The position numbers were made by a program, and so were the translations under genes. This document shows positions 24,154 to 35,554 of a DNA stretch of 64,000 bases, piece after piece. Within the stretch, counting starts at the first letter, position 1. Each line of letters opens with the position of its first letter. Origin of the DNA: Panax quinquefolius (lineage: Eukaryota > Streptophyta > Magnoliopsida > Apiales > Araliaceae); NCBI GenBank assembly GCA_020205615.1, contig CM035153.1, positions 94,268,792 through 94,332,791 on the forward strand, in the 5' to 3' direction. The notes under the pieces were generated by a model. That model saw only the letters and a program-made list of their open reading frames with translations. It was not told the DNA's origin and did not search any database.

Positions 24154-26968
24154 TGTAAGACCCAAATTTTTTTAAATAAAAAGGAATTTCCTTTATTTAT
24201 TATTTTGAAATAGTAAGGGTTGATTTGATTAATGTGGATAGTTAAGGGTTAAATACGCAAATATTTCAAAATAAGCAAGTGGTTATAAAATATTCATTGT
24301 TGTTGGGGAATATTCGTTTGGTCGTGGAATATTAAAGATCGTTGGGGAATATTCATTTGACCCGGCCGTGCATGACCATGTGTGGGCTCCATGTGAAAGC
24401 GATTGGATGAGAAAAGCGACAAATATAAGTTGGTTAAAAATAACGTAGTAGTTGTTACCTTTAAGATCATTGGAATACCCATTGGTTAAAAATATGAATG
24501 TCTGGCGTGGTTGCACAAAAGAAGCACATGGTATTGCAAGAAAGATGGTTGAATTATTGATCCTTGCGTAAGATGGCACTACTCAATAATTTTCACAGTA
24601 GTTACTATTCAATATTTTATTTTATTGATTCAATAATTGTTGCGTTGATATTTTATATTATTGTTGTTCAATAATTGTCACTGCACAGTATTTCCCATTA
24701 TCAGATCAATAATTCATATTATTTGAATAATATTATTAGATAACATTATTGGCAATGTCTAGAAAGTTCATCTAAGGAGAGGTTTGGTCACCTAATTGCG
24801 CGCCTTGAGAAGGAGAGATCCTTATTGAAAGCCCCTCTTTCCCGGGAAGCGACTGGTTGTCATAATTGTGATTTCGTAATATTATTTGTGAATAATTAAT
24901 TATTGATTCATATGATAAGGAAATATTTATTTTATATGAATATAAATGATGGATTTATTTATGTGGTTATTAATGAAGGAATTAATCTTTGAGATGTTTT
25001 ATTAGTATTTTGTCGGATTGGAGGTATTAAAAGATCAAATCGATTGTTATTATAGCTTTATTGTGTGAGTTATAATATTTAATCCGACCGTTGGATCGTT
25101 GTAATTTTTGGATATGTTATACATATATAAGTTGAGTATATGTCCACAAATTTTGAACCGTTAAAATTGACCGAATGATTTGTTATAAATTTTAAGAGGT
25201 GTTTGATTAGGAAAGTAGGGTTATAATTGATTTTGGTGGAAAATTCTAGAATTGAGTGGGCCCCACTTGTGGTTGGTGAAGAAATGTGCTGAATTTTATT
25301 TCAAATGTGGTGGGTGGCAATAGTAGAGGTGTAAAGCCATCGTAGTAGCAGTCAAGTCTGCGCTTGGTACGGCTAACATTTTCCTATAAATAGAGGGCTA
25401 AGTTAGAATTGAAAATCACACCGAAACAAAGTTTTCTCTTTTTCTCTCTATATTATTGAGCGTATTTTGTGAGTATTTAGATACTTTGAGAGTTCTTTAT
25501 TCAAGACAAGTTTCATTCGGCATCACTTAGACCTTTCCTTCCAAATCTTGATTCTTTGAGGTAAGGGATATTATTTTTTCGTAATGATATTATTTCTTCA
25601 ATATCATTATCTTTGAAATGTTGATCTGAAGTTTTATCAAATTTGAAACTTTTTCATGCTTCGGGGTTACTATTCATGAGTTACTATTCACGAGTTACTA
25701 TTCATGAGTTACTATTCACGAGTTACTATTCACGAGTACTATTCATGAAGCGTGAAAATGTTTTTTTGTGGAATTTCTATCTTTTGGTGTCTATTGAGTT
25801 ACTATTCACGATACACAAGACTATTCACGATATCTGACACTATTCATCGAAAAATAAAATTTCTTCTTTTCGTCCAAAATATCTATTCGGATACTTGCTT
25901 TGATTGTATCCATGTTTTGATCATTCTTGAATTTTACACCACTATGATTATTTTTTGAGGTATTGTTGGACATGGATAAAACAAAGTACGAATCCTTAAT
26001 CCTTAATCCTTGTCATTTTGTTTCAATTGGATTCGTTCTTTAAAAATATTTTTCATCATCCTCGGTCTTAAATGATGATATTATTGAATATCTTTGGCAC
26101 GTAGTGCAAAAGATGAATGATTTTCGAAGAATATCTTTGGCTGTAGTGCAAAGATGAACAGTGTTTAAATGAATACGTGATCGATGAATATCTTTGGCTC
26201 AGAGTGCAAAGATGAGCAGTGTTTAAATGAACATGACCGATCGATGAATATCTTTGGCCTTTAGTGCAAAGATGAGCGGTGTTTAAATGAACATGACCGA
26301 TCGATGAATATCTTTGGCCTTTAGTGCAAAGATGAACAGTGTTGAGATGAACACGACCGATTGATGAATATCTTTGGCACTGTAGTGCAAAAGATGAATA
26401 TTTGATTTGAGATGAATATTGATTGATGTTACAGGATAAAATATTGATGATGGATTTGTTAAATTCATAGATTATAGTAGATTTCATTCTCTACGTAACT
26501 CTTCTATGAATTATTATTTCATTTGCGAATATTGATCCGAAACTTGTTATCTATTGTATTCTATCGATTTTTCCTCGTTGGAGACTAACGATAATTTGTT
26601 GTATATTATCTTAGTCATAATATTCTTTCTTGGGCTAGTTGAGCTCACCCTTTTCCTTGTTGTTCCATTTTTCTTCTCAAAGAGGAAAAGAATGTAGCGA
26701 GAGTACTAGTGGGGTATGGAATGAAGGTTCTAGAGAGAGTTGTTTAGTAGTCCTCACCATTTTGTAAAATAATGTATCAATAAATGTGATGAGGATTTAT
26801 TTGAGTATAGATATTGTCTAGAAGATAATATTTGTATTTAAACTCACAGTATATATTGTCGTATTTCACACGACATTTGTATTATTGAAGTTGTAGTTTG
26901 ATTCTTGTACCATGTATTTGGCGACTCAGAATGGGTGTTGTGTATACCTATTTTGGGGGCGTCACAAT
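24154..26968 (+). repeat. 3' LTR of chromovirus E
   Basis: Pairs with 17282-20125. TATA box at 25384-25393; short repeats at 25668-25760; the 54-bp-class repeats at 26085-26400. Differences from the 5' LTR are substitutions plus small indels, so E is not a very recent insertion. Confidence 0.85.
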
Positions 26969-28653
26969 TACACTGTGCAACTTAAGGGCGGGAATGCATA
27001 CCCTACTCAATAGAAGGGATCAGTAGTAGTTATATCCGAGGTGTATGATGAGACTATAAAAACATTTCCCTTAAAACCAATTCAACTCAAAGGAGTTGAC
27101 AATCCTTTGAAAGTGGTCGCACCAGAGCCAATTCCTTTGCCTTACAGAATACAACATCCTATTATCAGCTTCTATAAAGTGCCATGGAATTATGGAGAAG
27201 CTGAAGGATCTACGTCCCATACTACTGGTACAATGTCAAAAGAGAATCCACTATACCTTCCTCAACGGGTTATCAAGCCTACTTGCGAAGCAAAGGGGAA
27301 GCTGTCCATGGAGAAGATTGAAAAATTCCTCCATACTATGGGCCACAATGAAGCCAAAGTGGTTTTAAGCTTACGAGAAGCTCCATAACAGATTTCAATA
27401 CTGGACTTGGTTTTCTCTTCCGAGGAGCATCGAAAGGTCTTGCTAAAGGTTTTGGAAGAAGCCTACGTGCCAAAATCAGTGGATGTGGAAAAATTTCAAT
27501 ATTTGGTTGATCACATTTTCAACAACAATGTGATATCCTTCGCTGATGACAATATACCTCCCGAGGGGACTGGTCATTGCAAACCACTGCACATCGCAGT
27601 GTTGTCTTCTGGGTATATGCTAGCTGGAGTTTTGATAGATGGAGGCTCATCTCTGAATATCTGTCCTTATGCCACCATGGTGAAGAAGAATATCAATCTC
27701 AAGCAAATCCAAAGTAGTTACACGATCATCAGAGCTTTTGATGGATCTCGGCAAAATTTCGTTGGAATGATTGAATTGCCAATTGAGATTGGTTCCCATA
27801 CATTCAATGCATCCTTCCACGTCCTCAAGATAGATTCAAGATACAACCTGCTATTGGGGAGACCATGGATACACATGGCTGGAACTGTTCCCTCCACCTT
27901 ACATCAACAACTCAAATACATCATCAACAACAGTCTAGTCTCTGTCAATTCTGAGCCAGATAGTCATAGACCAAGAAATCTACCAATTATCAACTTTAAT
28001 TCAGAAGTTGAGCTGGCCAGTTTCCATACTCTGGAAGTGAGTAACACGCAATACCATTCTATTGGAGTGCCACTTCCCATACCCAAGATTTCTGACGAGG
28101 TTAGGTCAGCCACTCAAGAAATGATGTTATTGGGTTACCAACCTTGACAAGGGCTTGGTAAAGATCATCAGGGTATTAAGCACCCTATCTAAATGTCCAG
28201 TCAAATTGGGACAGGCGGGCTAGGCTATTCTGCTAATTCCACTCATAGGAATCCTCATAAGCACAAGCAGGTTCCTCAGCCTTTTACCGCACGACGATCT
28301 TCTACGCCTTTACCACATGAGTTGATACAGTCTCCAGTAAAGGTTCCAGCCCGGGTTGTGGCTATGCTGTTTCCAAAACCAGTGCCAATCAAAGCTAAAG
28401 AGGTGTTGATTCCTGATCCAGAGATGGAAGGATAGGTGCGGAAACATAAACACGACATTGCCTTAATGATGGCAGGCATTCTAGTCATTGTTCATGATGA
28501 ACATACAAATAGATATACCCCAGATGATGATTGTCCAGATGTCATGGTTATCATTCCGGAGAAGGAGAACACTGACAATCCTTCTATCACTGCAGTCCTT
28601 CAGGAATTTGCCCTTGACAATTGAAGCAGCACTCCATGCATTAGTCGACGAGA
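26969..28653 (+). pseudogene. Protease and G-patch-like region of copy B
   Basis: Resumes the frame cut by E. 27041-27388 is open, followed by a TAA (CAA in copy A), and 27407-28147 is open for 246 codons. It contains VLIDGGSSLNICPYAT (about 27632, protease active site) and LLLGRPWIHMAG (about 27849). The G-patch-like GLGKDHQGIK follows at about 28151, right after a TGA. The acidic linker DDDCPDVMVIIPEKE lies near 28519. Less damaged than the copy A equivalent. Confidence 0.75.
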
Positions 28654-28805
28654 GTAAAATGGGCAAAAAAATACCTCTGCCCTGTAGATAACTTTAATTG
28701 TTTGCTTTCCTTTACAACACTAGCAGTTATTTTATCACGTACATGTTAACACTTTTGTATGATCGAACAATTGCATATATTAAGTGAAAGCATATTTTTT
28801 TTCAG
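28654..28805 (+). other. Putative Ogre-type intron (copy B)
   Basis: Same place and same ends as in copy A: GTAAAA at 28654 and a strong CATATTTTTTTTCAG acceptor ending 28805, directly before ACTCTGAATTTAGATGTG. The donor context differs by one base between copies (GG|GT against GA|GT). Confidence 0.45.
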
Positions 28806-29906
28806 GACTCTGAATTTAGATGTGCCTGTACTTGCTGATGAGGTGCTTTCTCTCCACGAGGGCTGTAACTTTGATGAAAAGTTGGACTTGGACTTGATGG
28901 ACATCCAAGAGGACATTGAGACACCTCAAGAGATTAAGGAATGGGTCACCGACAAACCCAAACCCAATCTTGATCAAACCACTTCTTTCAATCTTGGAAC
29001 CTTAGACAACCCTAAGCTAATCCAGATTGGTGTAGACCTTACCATAAATCAATGGAATGACATGGTTGCACTGTTAACCCAATTCTAGGATGTGTTTGCA
29101 TGGTCTCATGAAGACATGGTGGGTTTGTCCACTGACATTGTTCTTCATCGCCTTCCCATTAAAGAAGGATTCAAGCCAGTTAGGCAAAAGCTCAGGCGAT
29201 TGAAACCTGAGTGGAGTTTAAAGGTTAAAGAAGAAATTGTAAAATAGTTTCAAGTTGGCATCATCATGGTGTTTACATATTCAGAGTGGATATCCAACAT
29301 TGTTCCCATACCTAAACCAGGAGGAAAGGTGCGAGTCTGCGTGGATTATCGGGATTTGAACAAAGCTTACCTGAAAAATAGCTTTCCCGTGCCCTTTATC
29401 CACATTCTTATTGACAATACTGCTCAGTATGGCATGTACTCCTTTGCTGATTGCTTTGCGGCGTACCATCAAATTATGGTCGCTGAGGAAGATCGTGAGA
29501 AAACTGCTTTCATCACGCCTTGGGGAACCTTTTGCTATAGACGGTTGTCGTTCAGCCTCATCAATGCCGGGGCAACCTACCAGCGAGCTATGATGACTCT
29601 TTTCCATGATTTAATTCACAAGGGGATAGAGATCTATGTGGATGACATCATTGTCAAATCTCGGAAGGAGGATGACCATTTTGACCATGTCAAAAAGCTG
29701 TTCAACAGGTTGCGTAAGTACAACTTGAAGTTGAATCCCGCTAAGTGCGCCTTTGGTGTCAAGTCAGGCAAGTTGCTAGGCTTCCTAGTCAGCCACAAAG
29801 GGATAGAACTGGATCCTACCAAAATCCAGGCCATCAAGGAAATGCCCATTCCTCAGACAGAGAAGGAAATACTAGGATTTTTGGGATGGATCAACTTCAT
29901 TAGCTG
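28806..29906 (+). pseudogene. Reverse transcriptase of copy B
   Basis: RT domain, well preserved. It begins TLNLDVPVLADEVLSLHEGC, with DVFAWSHEDMVGL (29091) after a CAG-to-TAG stop at 29086. 29266-29907 is open for 213 codons with CVDYRDLNKAYLKNSFPVP (about 29339), ITPWGTFCYRRLSFSLINAG, the catalytic YVDDIIVKS at 29634 and LNPAKCAFGVKSGKLLGFLV. A stop before FQVGI (TAG at 29245) is also present at the same codon in copy A (TAA at 8217), so it may be ancestral in this subfamily. A TGA after INFIS ends the piece at 29905. Confidence 0.8.
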
Positions 29907-30440
29907 ATTCATTTCTCAACTCACAGCAACCTGTGAGCCAATCTTCAAATTGTTAAGGAAGAACTCCTCCATGAAATGGAATGATGAGTGTCAAAAAGCC
30001 TTCCTCACAATCAAGGAGCAGCAGATTAATGCTCCTGTTTTGGTACCTCTTAAGGATGATGTTCCCCTATTCATGTACCTGTCCATAAATGACAATGCTA
30101 TGGGCTGTATGTTGGGGCAGAAAGATAATAGAGGATAAGAACGAGCTATCTATTACCTCAGCAAAAGATTCAGCGGTAGTGAACACAAGTACACTCTAAT
30201 TAAGAAGACTTGTTGTGCTTTAGCATGGGCTTCCATGAGATTACAGCATTATCTCCATGGTCACACAACCCATCTCATATCCCGCGTGGATCCTCTTAAG
30301 TATGTGTTCAGCAAACCCATACTGAATTATCGACTGTCCAGATGGCAATTGATCCTCCAGCAATTTGACATCGTCTACATGACACAAAAGTCTGTCACAG
30401 GTCAAGGAATTGCGGATCAACTGGCCGCCACAGCTGCAAG
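29907..30440 (+). pseudogene. First RNase H domain of copy B
   Basis: MKWNDECQKAFLTIKEQQ (29971), FMYLSINDNAMGCMLGQ, a TAA at about 30136 (CAA in copy A), AIYYLSKRFSGSEHKYTL, then RLQHYLHGHTTHLISRVDPL and the tail GQGIADQLAA (about 30403). Colinear with 8896-9430. Confidence 0.7.
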
Positions 30441-30479
30441 GGACTACAAACCCTTAGAAACATACTTTCATGACGAAGG

Positions 30480-30890
30480 AGTCTATCAAATGTGTTTTGA
30501 TGGAGTATTTTTACAGATTGTAAGGCTCGAGTCGAGCGCTTTTTAATATCCTACACGGGAAGCAGATATCCGTTCTTTGTTCAATTCAGGTTTGTCAATA
30601 CCAACAACACAGCTGAGTATGAAGGTTGTATCACGGGACTCAAACTTGCCCGTTCAATGGGTATCAGGCAGTTAACTATCATTGGGGATTTCGAATTGGT
30701 AATCAAGCAATCCACATGAATCTATCAAACCAAAGAATTACATTTACTGCCTTACCATTGGCAAGTTCTATAGATGGCTTTGGAGTTCGAAGAAATCTCC
30801 TTCCTACACATTCCTCGTAATAGGAATGACTTTGCAGACGGATTAGCAATGTTGGCCTCCTTGGTTTATATACTTGACAAAGAAAGCATG
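30480..30890 (+). pseudogene. Decayed archaeal-type RNase H (aRNH) of copy B
   Basis: The start (YQMCFDGVF at about 30484) and later pieces (TNNTAEYEGCITGLKLARS in another frame at about 30600, LEFEEISFLHIPRNRNDFA at 30777-30833) match the intact copy A domain at 9505-9900. A diverged stretch at 30505-30590 and two frame changes destroy it. This is the worst-preserved pol domain of B. Confidence 0.65.
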
Positions 30891-32228
30891 CCAAGCATAA
30901 CGATTGCTATGCATAAAGCCCCAGTATATGGGAATTACATTGGAGAAGTATCTGATGAGTTGCCTCCCATCCACAACCCTTGGTATCAGCATATCAAGGA
31001 GTATCTACGAGATGGATCTACACCCGCTGAGGCGAGCCTAACTAAGAAGAGGGGGATTCATCGACTTGCTATGAAATTTTACCTGAGCGGAGACGCACTC
31101 TACAAAAGAGATGCAGGATTAGGTCTCCTCAGATATCTGGACAAAGACCAAGATCAGCGACTCATGGATGAGATCCATGGTGGAGTATGCGGCCCTCATA
31201 TGAGTGGACCCCTACTTGTCAAGAAAATTATCAGAACGGGACATTATTGACTTACACTCAAAACTGACTGTGATGATCACGTCAAGAGGTGCTATCAATG
31301 TCAGATCCATGGGACTGCTATCAACGCCCCTCCAAGGGAACTCCACAATCTGAGTTCTCCATGGCCCTTCTCAATGTGGGGAATTGACGTGATCGGGCCC
31401 ATCGAGCCCAAGGCCAGTAATGGACATCAATTCATATTCACCATGATCGACTACTTCACCAAATGGGTAGAAGCAGCTTCCTTCCCCAGGGTTACTAAAG
31501 AAGTCATCATTGCGTTCATCAAAAACAATGTTGTTTATCGATATGGACAACCAGAGGTCATTGTGTCAGATAATGCTAAGAACTTCAACAACAGCATGAT
31601 GGAGGAATTATGCAGAAAATTCCACATCAAACATCTCAACTCTGTCATCTACCGACCAAAGATGAATGGTGCTGTTGAAGCGGCTAATAAAAACATCAAG
31701 AAGATTATGCAGAAAATGTCCGCCAATCACCAAGGATGGCCTGACCTCTTGCCCCTAACTTTATTAGCCTACAGAACTTCAATGCGAACTTCCACTGGGG
31801 CAACCCCCTACTCACTAGTTTATAGGATGGAAGCAGTGCTCCCCATAGAAGTGGAAATGGAATCCCTCAAAGTGTTGATGGATGCTCAATTAGATGAATA
31901 CCAATGGGTACAAGACAGGTATCACCAATTGTCTCTGATAGACGAAAGGCAAACCACGGCTATTTTCCATGGTCAGTTATATCAGCAAAGGATCGCACGA
32001 TCCTACAACAGAAAAGTCCAACTACGGTAATTCAAACAACATGACTTGGTTTTGAAGAAGATCATTGACAACCAAGATCAATCTAAGGGAAAATTCGCTC
32101 CTAACTGGGAAGGCCCATTTATTGTCAAGGAAGTATTGATAGGAGGCGCTCTCAGGTTGTAGAAAATGGATGGCGAAGAATTTCCACCGCTTATTAACTC
32201 ATACACCGTGAAACGGTACTATGTTTAA
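30891..32228 (+). pseudogene. Integrase of copy B
   Basis: The zinc region (DEIHGGVCGPHMSG at about 31165, HVKRCYQCQIHG at about 31279) is followed by an open 218-codon catalytic core (31374-32030). The core has all three acidic positions: WGIDVIGP (Asp), VSDNAKNF (Asp) and GAVEAANK (Glu). It also has LTLLAYRTSMRTSTGATPYS, and DLVLKKIIDNQDQSKGKFAP follows after a stop at 32028. Translation would end VKRYYV at TAA 32226-32228. Stops are few, including TGA at 31248 and TAG at 32160. Confidence 0.8.
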
Positions 32229-32700
32229 AGTTACCATCAAACAAACATCCTAGCTTTGATCATCAAATCACCAGTCGTTCCGGTTTTGAACCCTTTCCTT
32301 TTTACACTCTTCTGCCCCTCAGGGAAATATACAAGCTAGAAGCCTGGTTTCACTTCATTTCAAAACTTTTCTCAACCTGCAGTTTCTCCTGAAGACGAGA
32401 ATAATCTTTTCACACACCTGTAGTTTCTCCTAAAGATGAGAATAAACTATTCACACACCTACAGTTTATCCTGAAGATGGGATTAACCTTTTCACAAACC
32501 TGCAGTTTATCCTGAAGACGGGATTAAACTTTTCTACGCCTGTAATTTATCCTAAAGACGGGATTAGACTTTTCTACGCTTGCAGTTTATCCTGAAGATG
32601 AGATCAAACTTTTTCCACACTTTCAGTTTATCTCCATTATGGGATTAAACTTTCTTCTCCCCGTAGTATAGCCTGCACATGGGATTTGCGCTTCTTTTCA
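32229..32700 (+). repeat. Post-pol 40-bp tandem repeats (copy B)
   Basis: About eight imperfect units of CTGCAGTTTATCCTGAAGA followed by CGGGATTAAACTTTTC, from about 32365 to 32690, just downstream of the pol stop. Copy A has about five units at 11395-11615. No coding potential. Confidence 0.7.
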
Positions 32701-32716
32701 GCTGCGATTCGTCCTG

Positions 32717-32970
32717 AGGGGAGAACTACGTCGACCTGATCTCCCTGATACCCGGGGGTACGTAGGCAACCATACGCTATATGGCCCAGTCGCAATAAAG
32801 AAAAACAACAAAAACATCTCTACCCTTTCTTCACAAAAACAACAAAAACAACAAAAATACTTCTACACCCTTCTGTCTTCCGCATTTAGCGTTGAACCTC
32901 CTACACTAGGTTTAAACTACGCAGACTTGATCTCCTCTTCAACAGGAGTACGTAGGCAGCCATTCATAAT
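32717..32970 (+). other. Pair of conserved CTACG/ACGTAG hairpins (copy B)
   Basis: First: CTACGT (32726-32731) with ACGTAG (32760-32765), inner CCC/GGG pairing. Second: CTACGC (32917-32922) with ACGTAG (32950-32955), inner CTCCT/AGGAG pairing. The same pair occurs in copy A (11635-11674 and 11854-11892). A (A,C)-rich stretch (AAAAACAACAAAAAC) lies between them in both copies. Confidence 0.6.
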
Positions 32971-33631
32971 GTAGTCTAACCCCTACCAAAACAAACATAC
33001 TTGTCACACGGTACAGGGATCAACCTTCAAATTGCCCAACTTTATCAGTTTTAGATCAAAGGGATGGAATTATCCAACCTCTTCTCACAAATAGAAGATT
33101 CGGTGACCATCTAAGCTGTAATCGTGCCTCAAAGAGAAATACCAACCCATAAGAGATGGAATTAACCAGGCTTATCACAAATAGAAGTATTGGCGACCAT
33201 CTGTGGAGAGGTTAATCTCAGCGAGGAAGAAACTACCATCCTCTCCACTTTTCCATAAAGATACCAGTCCTAAGACACCAAAGATGGTAGGGATTTTCAG
33301 AAATCAATGATCCATTCTGAGAGACCTTGCGACGTCTCAATGTCCATCTATCAAGGATAAGTTCAGAATGCATCAAGATCAAAGGCCCTAGAGAAACAGG
33401 CAAATATCAAGCAAGTATCAAGGCATAATTAAAAGGGAAGTGAATCAAAATATATTTCCCTGCCATACATAATATTGTTTGATATATATATATATATGTG
33501 TTGTATATGAAAAAAATGGCTAGGATAGTCTGAGCAGGAAAATACAAAGCTATCTACAAATCTGTATATATGCAGACTATCAGATCTAACATAGCATCCC
33601 TCTCTGAAGACGAAGGTAATGCTGCAAGCTC
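32971..33631 (+). other. Tat 3' noncoding segment
   Basis: No gene. 32985-33512 (from ACCCCTACCAAAAC to GTGTTGTATATGA) is repeated at 42046-42577, which is the continuation of copy A beyond the copy B insertion. It contains two related lines reading GGATGGAATTA...GGCGACCATCT. Confidence 0.6.
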
Positions 33632-35263
33632 CTATCCAAGGGTATCTACACGAGCTAGCAGATCAGAGGCTAACTGCATGGTGGCTGAATGCTCATCAAT
33701 GTAAGTACTCATGTCGGAAAGACTGACCATCATCTGGGATCTCACTAAAGTACTGTCTGCAATGGCCACATCCCTAGCAGATAAGGCGGCATCCCGCTCC
33801 ACTATCAATTCATCCCTAGCTGATATAGCCTCATCCCTCTCCGACAGAGCGGTATCTCTCTCATCAAGAGCTGTCAACATCGTGGCCCTAGCCTGATCTT
33901 TGTCATAGGTCATTAGATGTAAACTCTGCTCCAGATGTTGTGCTGAATATTGAGTAACAGTGGCACTCGGGGTGGGAGAATCCATCACAAAAGTTGGCAG
34001 CCCAGCAGTCAAGTCATCAGTGGGAATGACATCCTCCTCTATAGGCTCCACATCGTCATAATCAGTCTCCTGCACTGTGGATACTGCCGCAGTCAATGTA
34101 GTCTCTGTATTCATCCATGCGGAATACTCTGCAGAACTACCTGGAGGACTGACAGAAAAATCGACCGACTCTCGCTGATCCCAACAGGCATACAACCTGG
34201 ATCTATCCTCTACTGACAAACAGTGTGACGCAAAGTGCTGACTCGCTGCTCCCTCATACGGATGGAAATCCTGAAACTGACCAAACTAACTCATCACGGC
34301 CAGTGGGTGGTAGGTAATCATGCCCCTCAAACCAGCCAAAGGGAGATAATCCATGCCCGGAGCATGAGTAATGAAGTTGTAGGGTGAGCTGAGCCCTGAA
34401 CACGGTAATATATCAAATGGATCTCCAATCTCTGCCAAGAAAGTGGACCAAGATGCAGCATCTATACACCTTGCAAGCTGAAAGGAGTACGACATGGCTA
34501 TCTCATGGGTGAAACAAAATCCATGATGTCTGAATATGCCAATCGGTCTCAAGTGTGACATGAACCACACATACATCATGACCGAGCTACCTGTGAACAC
34601 TCCAGCCGGATAAGTGCAGCAGTATGTAGCCGACCTCAAGGTTTCTGCGATAATCATCGGTATGATGGTATGACCCTCCTTGAGAGCTCTCACTGCCATG
34701 ATAACACCGATATCTAGCTCATCCATGTACCGCGGCATGTATACATATGACAATATGCACAGAAGCAATACATCTACTCGGGCTGAACGCCAATGATCTT
34801 CCAGTGTGGTGAAATCCACGGAATGTCATGAATAGCTATCCTCAGAGCCAAACCTATCAATCAAGAAACGCTGGGATATCACATGGCCGGATGTAATCTC
34901 ATTCTGTACTACTCTACGCCTCAATCCTGTTAGAGTAATGAACTGTCTGCTCATGTCTCCTGTCACCATATGCACGCAAGGTCTATCCAGAGGCAGCATC
35001 GTCAATCGTGCATACTCCTCCAAGGTAGGAGTCCACTCACGGGTCCCAAAGCAGAATACCTGTCTATCTGATATCCAGTGCTCTAGCATGCCCTCTATAA
35101 ATCCTGGAGGAACCTGAAACATCAGTAGGGTCATAGTATGCTGCAACAAATTATCTACGATCACCATGTTTGATGGTGATATACTATCATACCATGATCG
35201 CATACCATCTACCACCGCAAATGGTGGGGTATGATCAATACGGCTAACTGACGAAGAAGACAT
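33632..35263 (-). pseudogene. Antisense ORF of Tat copy B (DUF7745-like, heptad tail)
   Basis: One reading frame of 544 codons on the strand opposite to gag-pol, starting MSSSSVSRIDHTPPFAVVDG at 35263, with just two internal stops: TGA at 34826-34828 and TAG at 34286-34288. The first is CGG in the copy A fragment. The N-terminal half has WTPTLEEYARLTMLPL and DELDIGVIMAVRALKEGH, which look like the plant retroelement-associated family of unknown function now called DUF7745; I recognise the pattern but cannot confirm the family. The C-terminal 195 codons hold an acidic linker and five exact seven-residue repeats (ERDTALS, ERDEAIS, ARDELIV, ERDAALS, ARDVAIA), an obvious coiled coil. It lies 290 bp downstream of the antisense plant-mobile-domain gene. 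Function unknown. Confidence 0.65.
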
Positions 35264-35554
35264 CTATACGGGTCGTGTCATAAGACCATCTAGGGGTTAA
35301 TCTGAGTATCTCTGGACATACATACATATGCATAACAATAACATGCATGATACAATAGATGGCAATATGATATAGGGAATGGAAAACTGTTCATACATTC
35401 CTAAGTATATCATCATCTAATACATCTCTGAACAACAAAAATACAAGTAAATGGGGCGAAGCTACCCAACATCTAACAGAGGCCTATCAAAAGATATAGC
35501 GAGAATGGGGCAAAGCTACCCAACAGCTAACAGAGGCCTATCAAAAGAAATACA

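Larger units (their letters stand above)
17282..26968 (+). mobile_element. Tekay-type chromovirus E nested in copy B gag
   Basis: LTRs at 17282-20125 and 24154-26968 bracket a 4.0-kb internal region. The LTRs start TGTAAGACC and end near GGGCGTCACA. A Met-type primer site and an AAGGAGGGAGGT purine tract are in place. Gag, protease, integrase and a chromodomain can be followed, but the RT core and RNase H are missing. ATTA occurs on both sides of the insertion (17278-17281 and 26969-26972), a probable decayed duplication. The reading frames are riddled with 1-2 base indels. Confidence 0.85.

Noticed and set aside
26068..26487. 139-codon minus-strand ORF
   Set aside because: It is the translation of the 54-bp-class LTR repeat (repeating QRYSSIGHVHLN) and not a gene.
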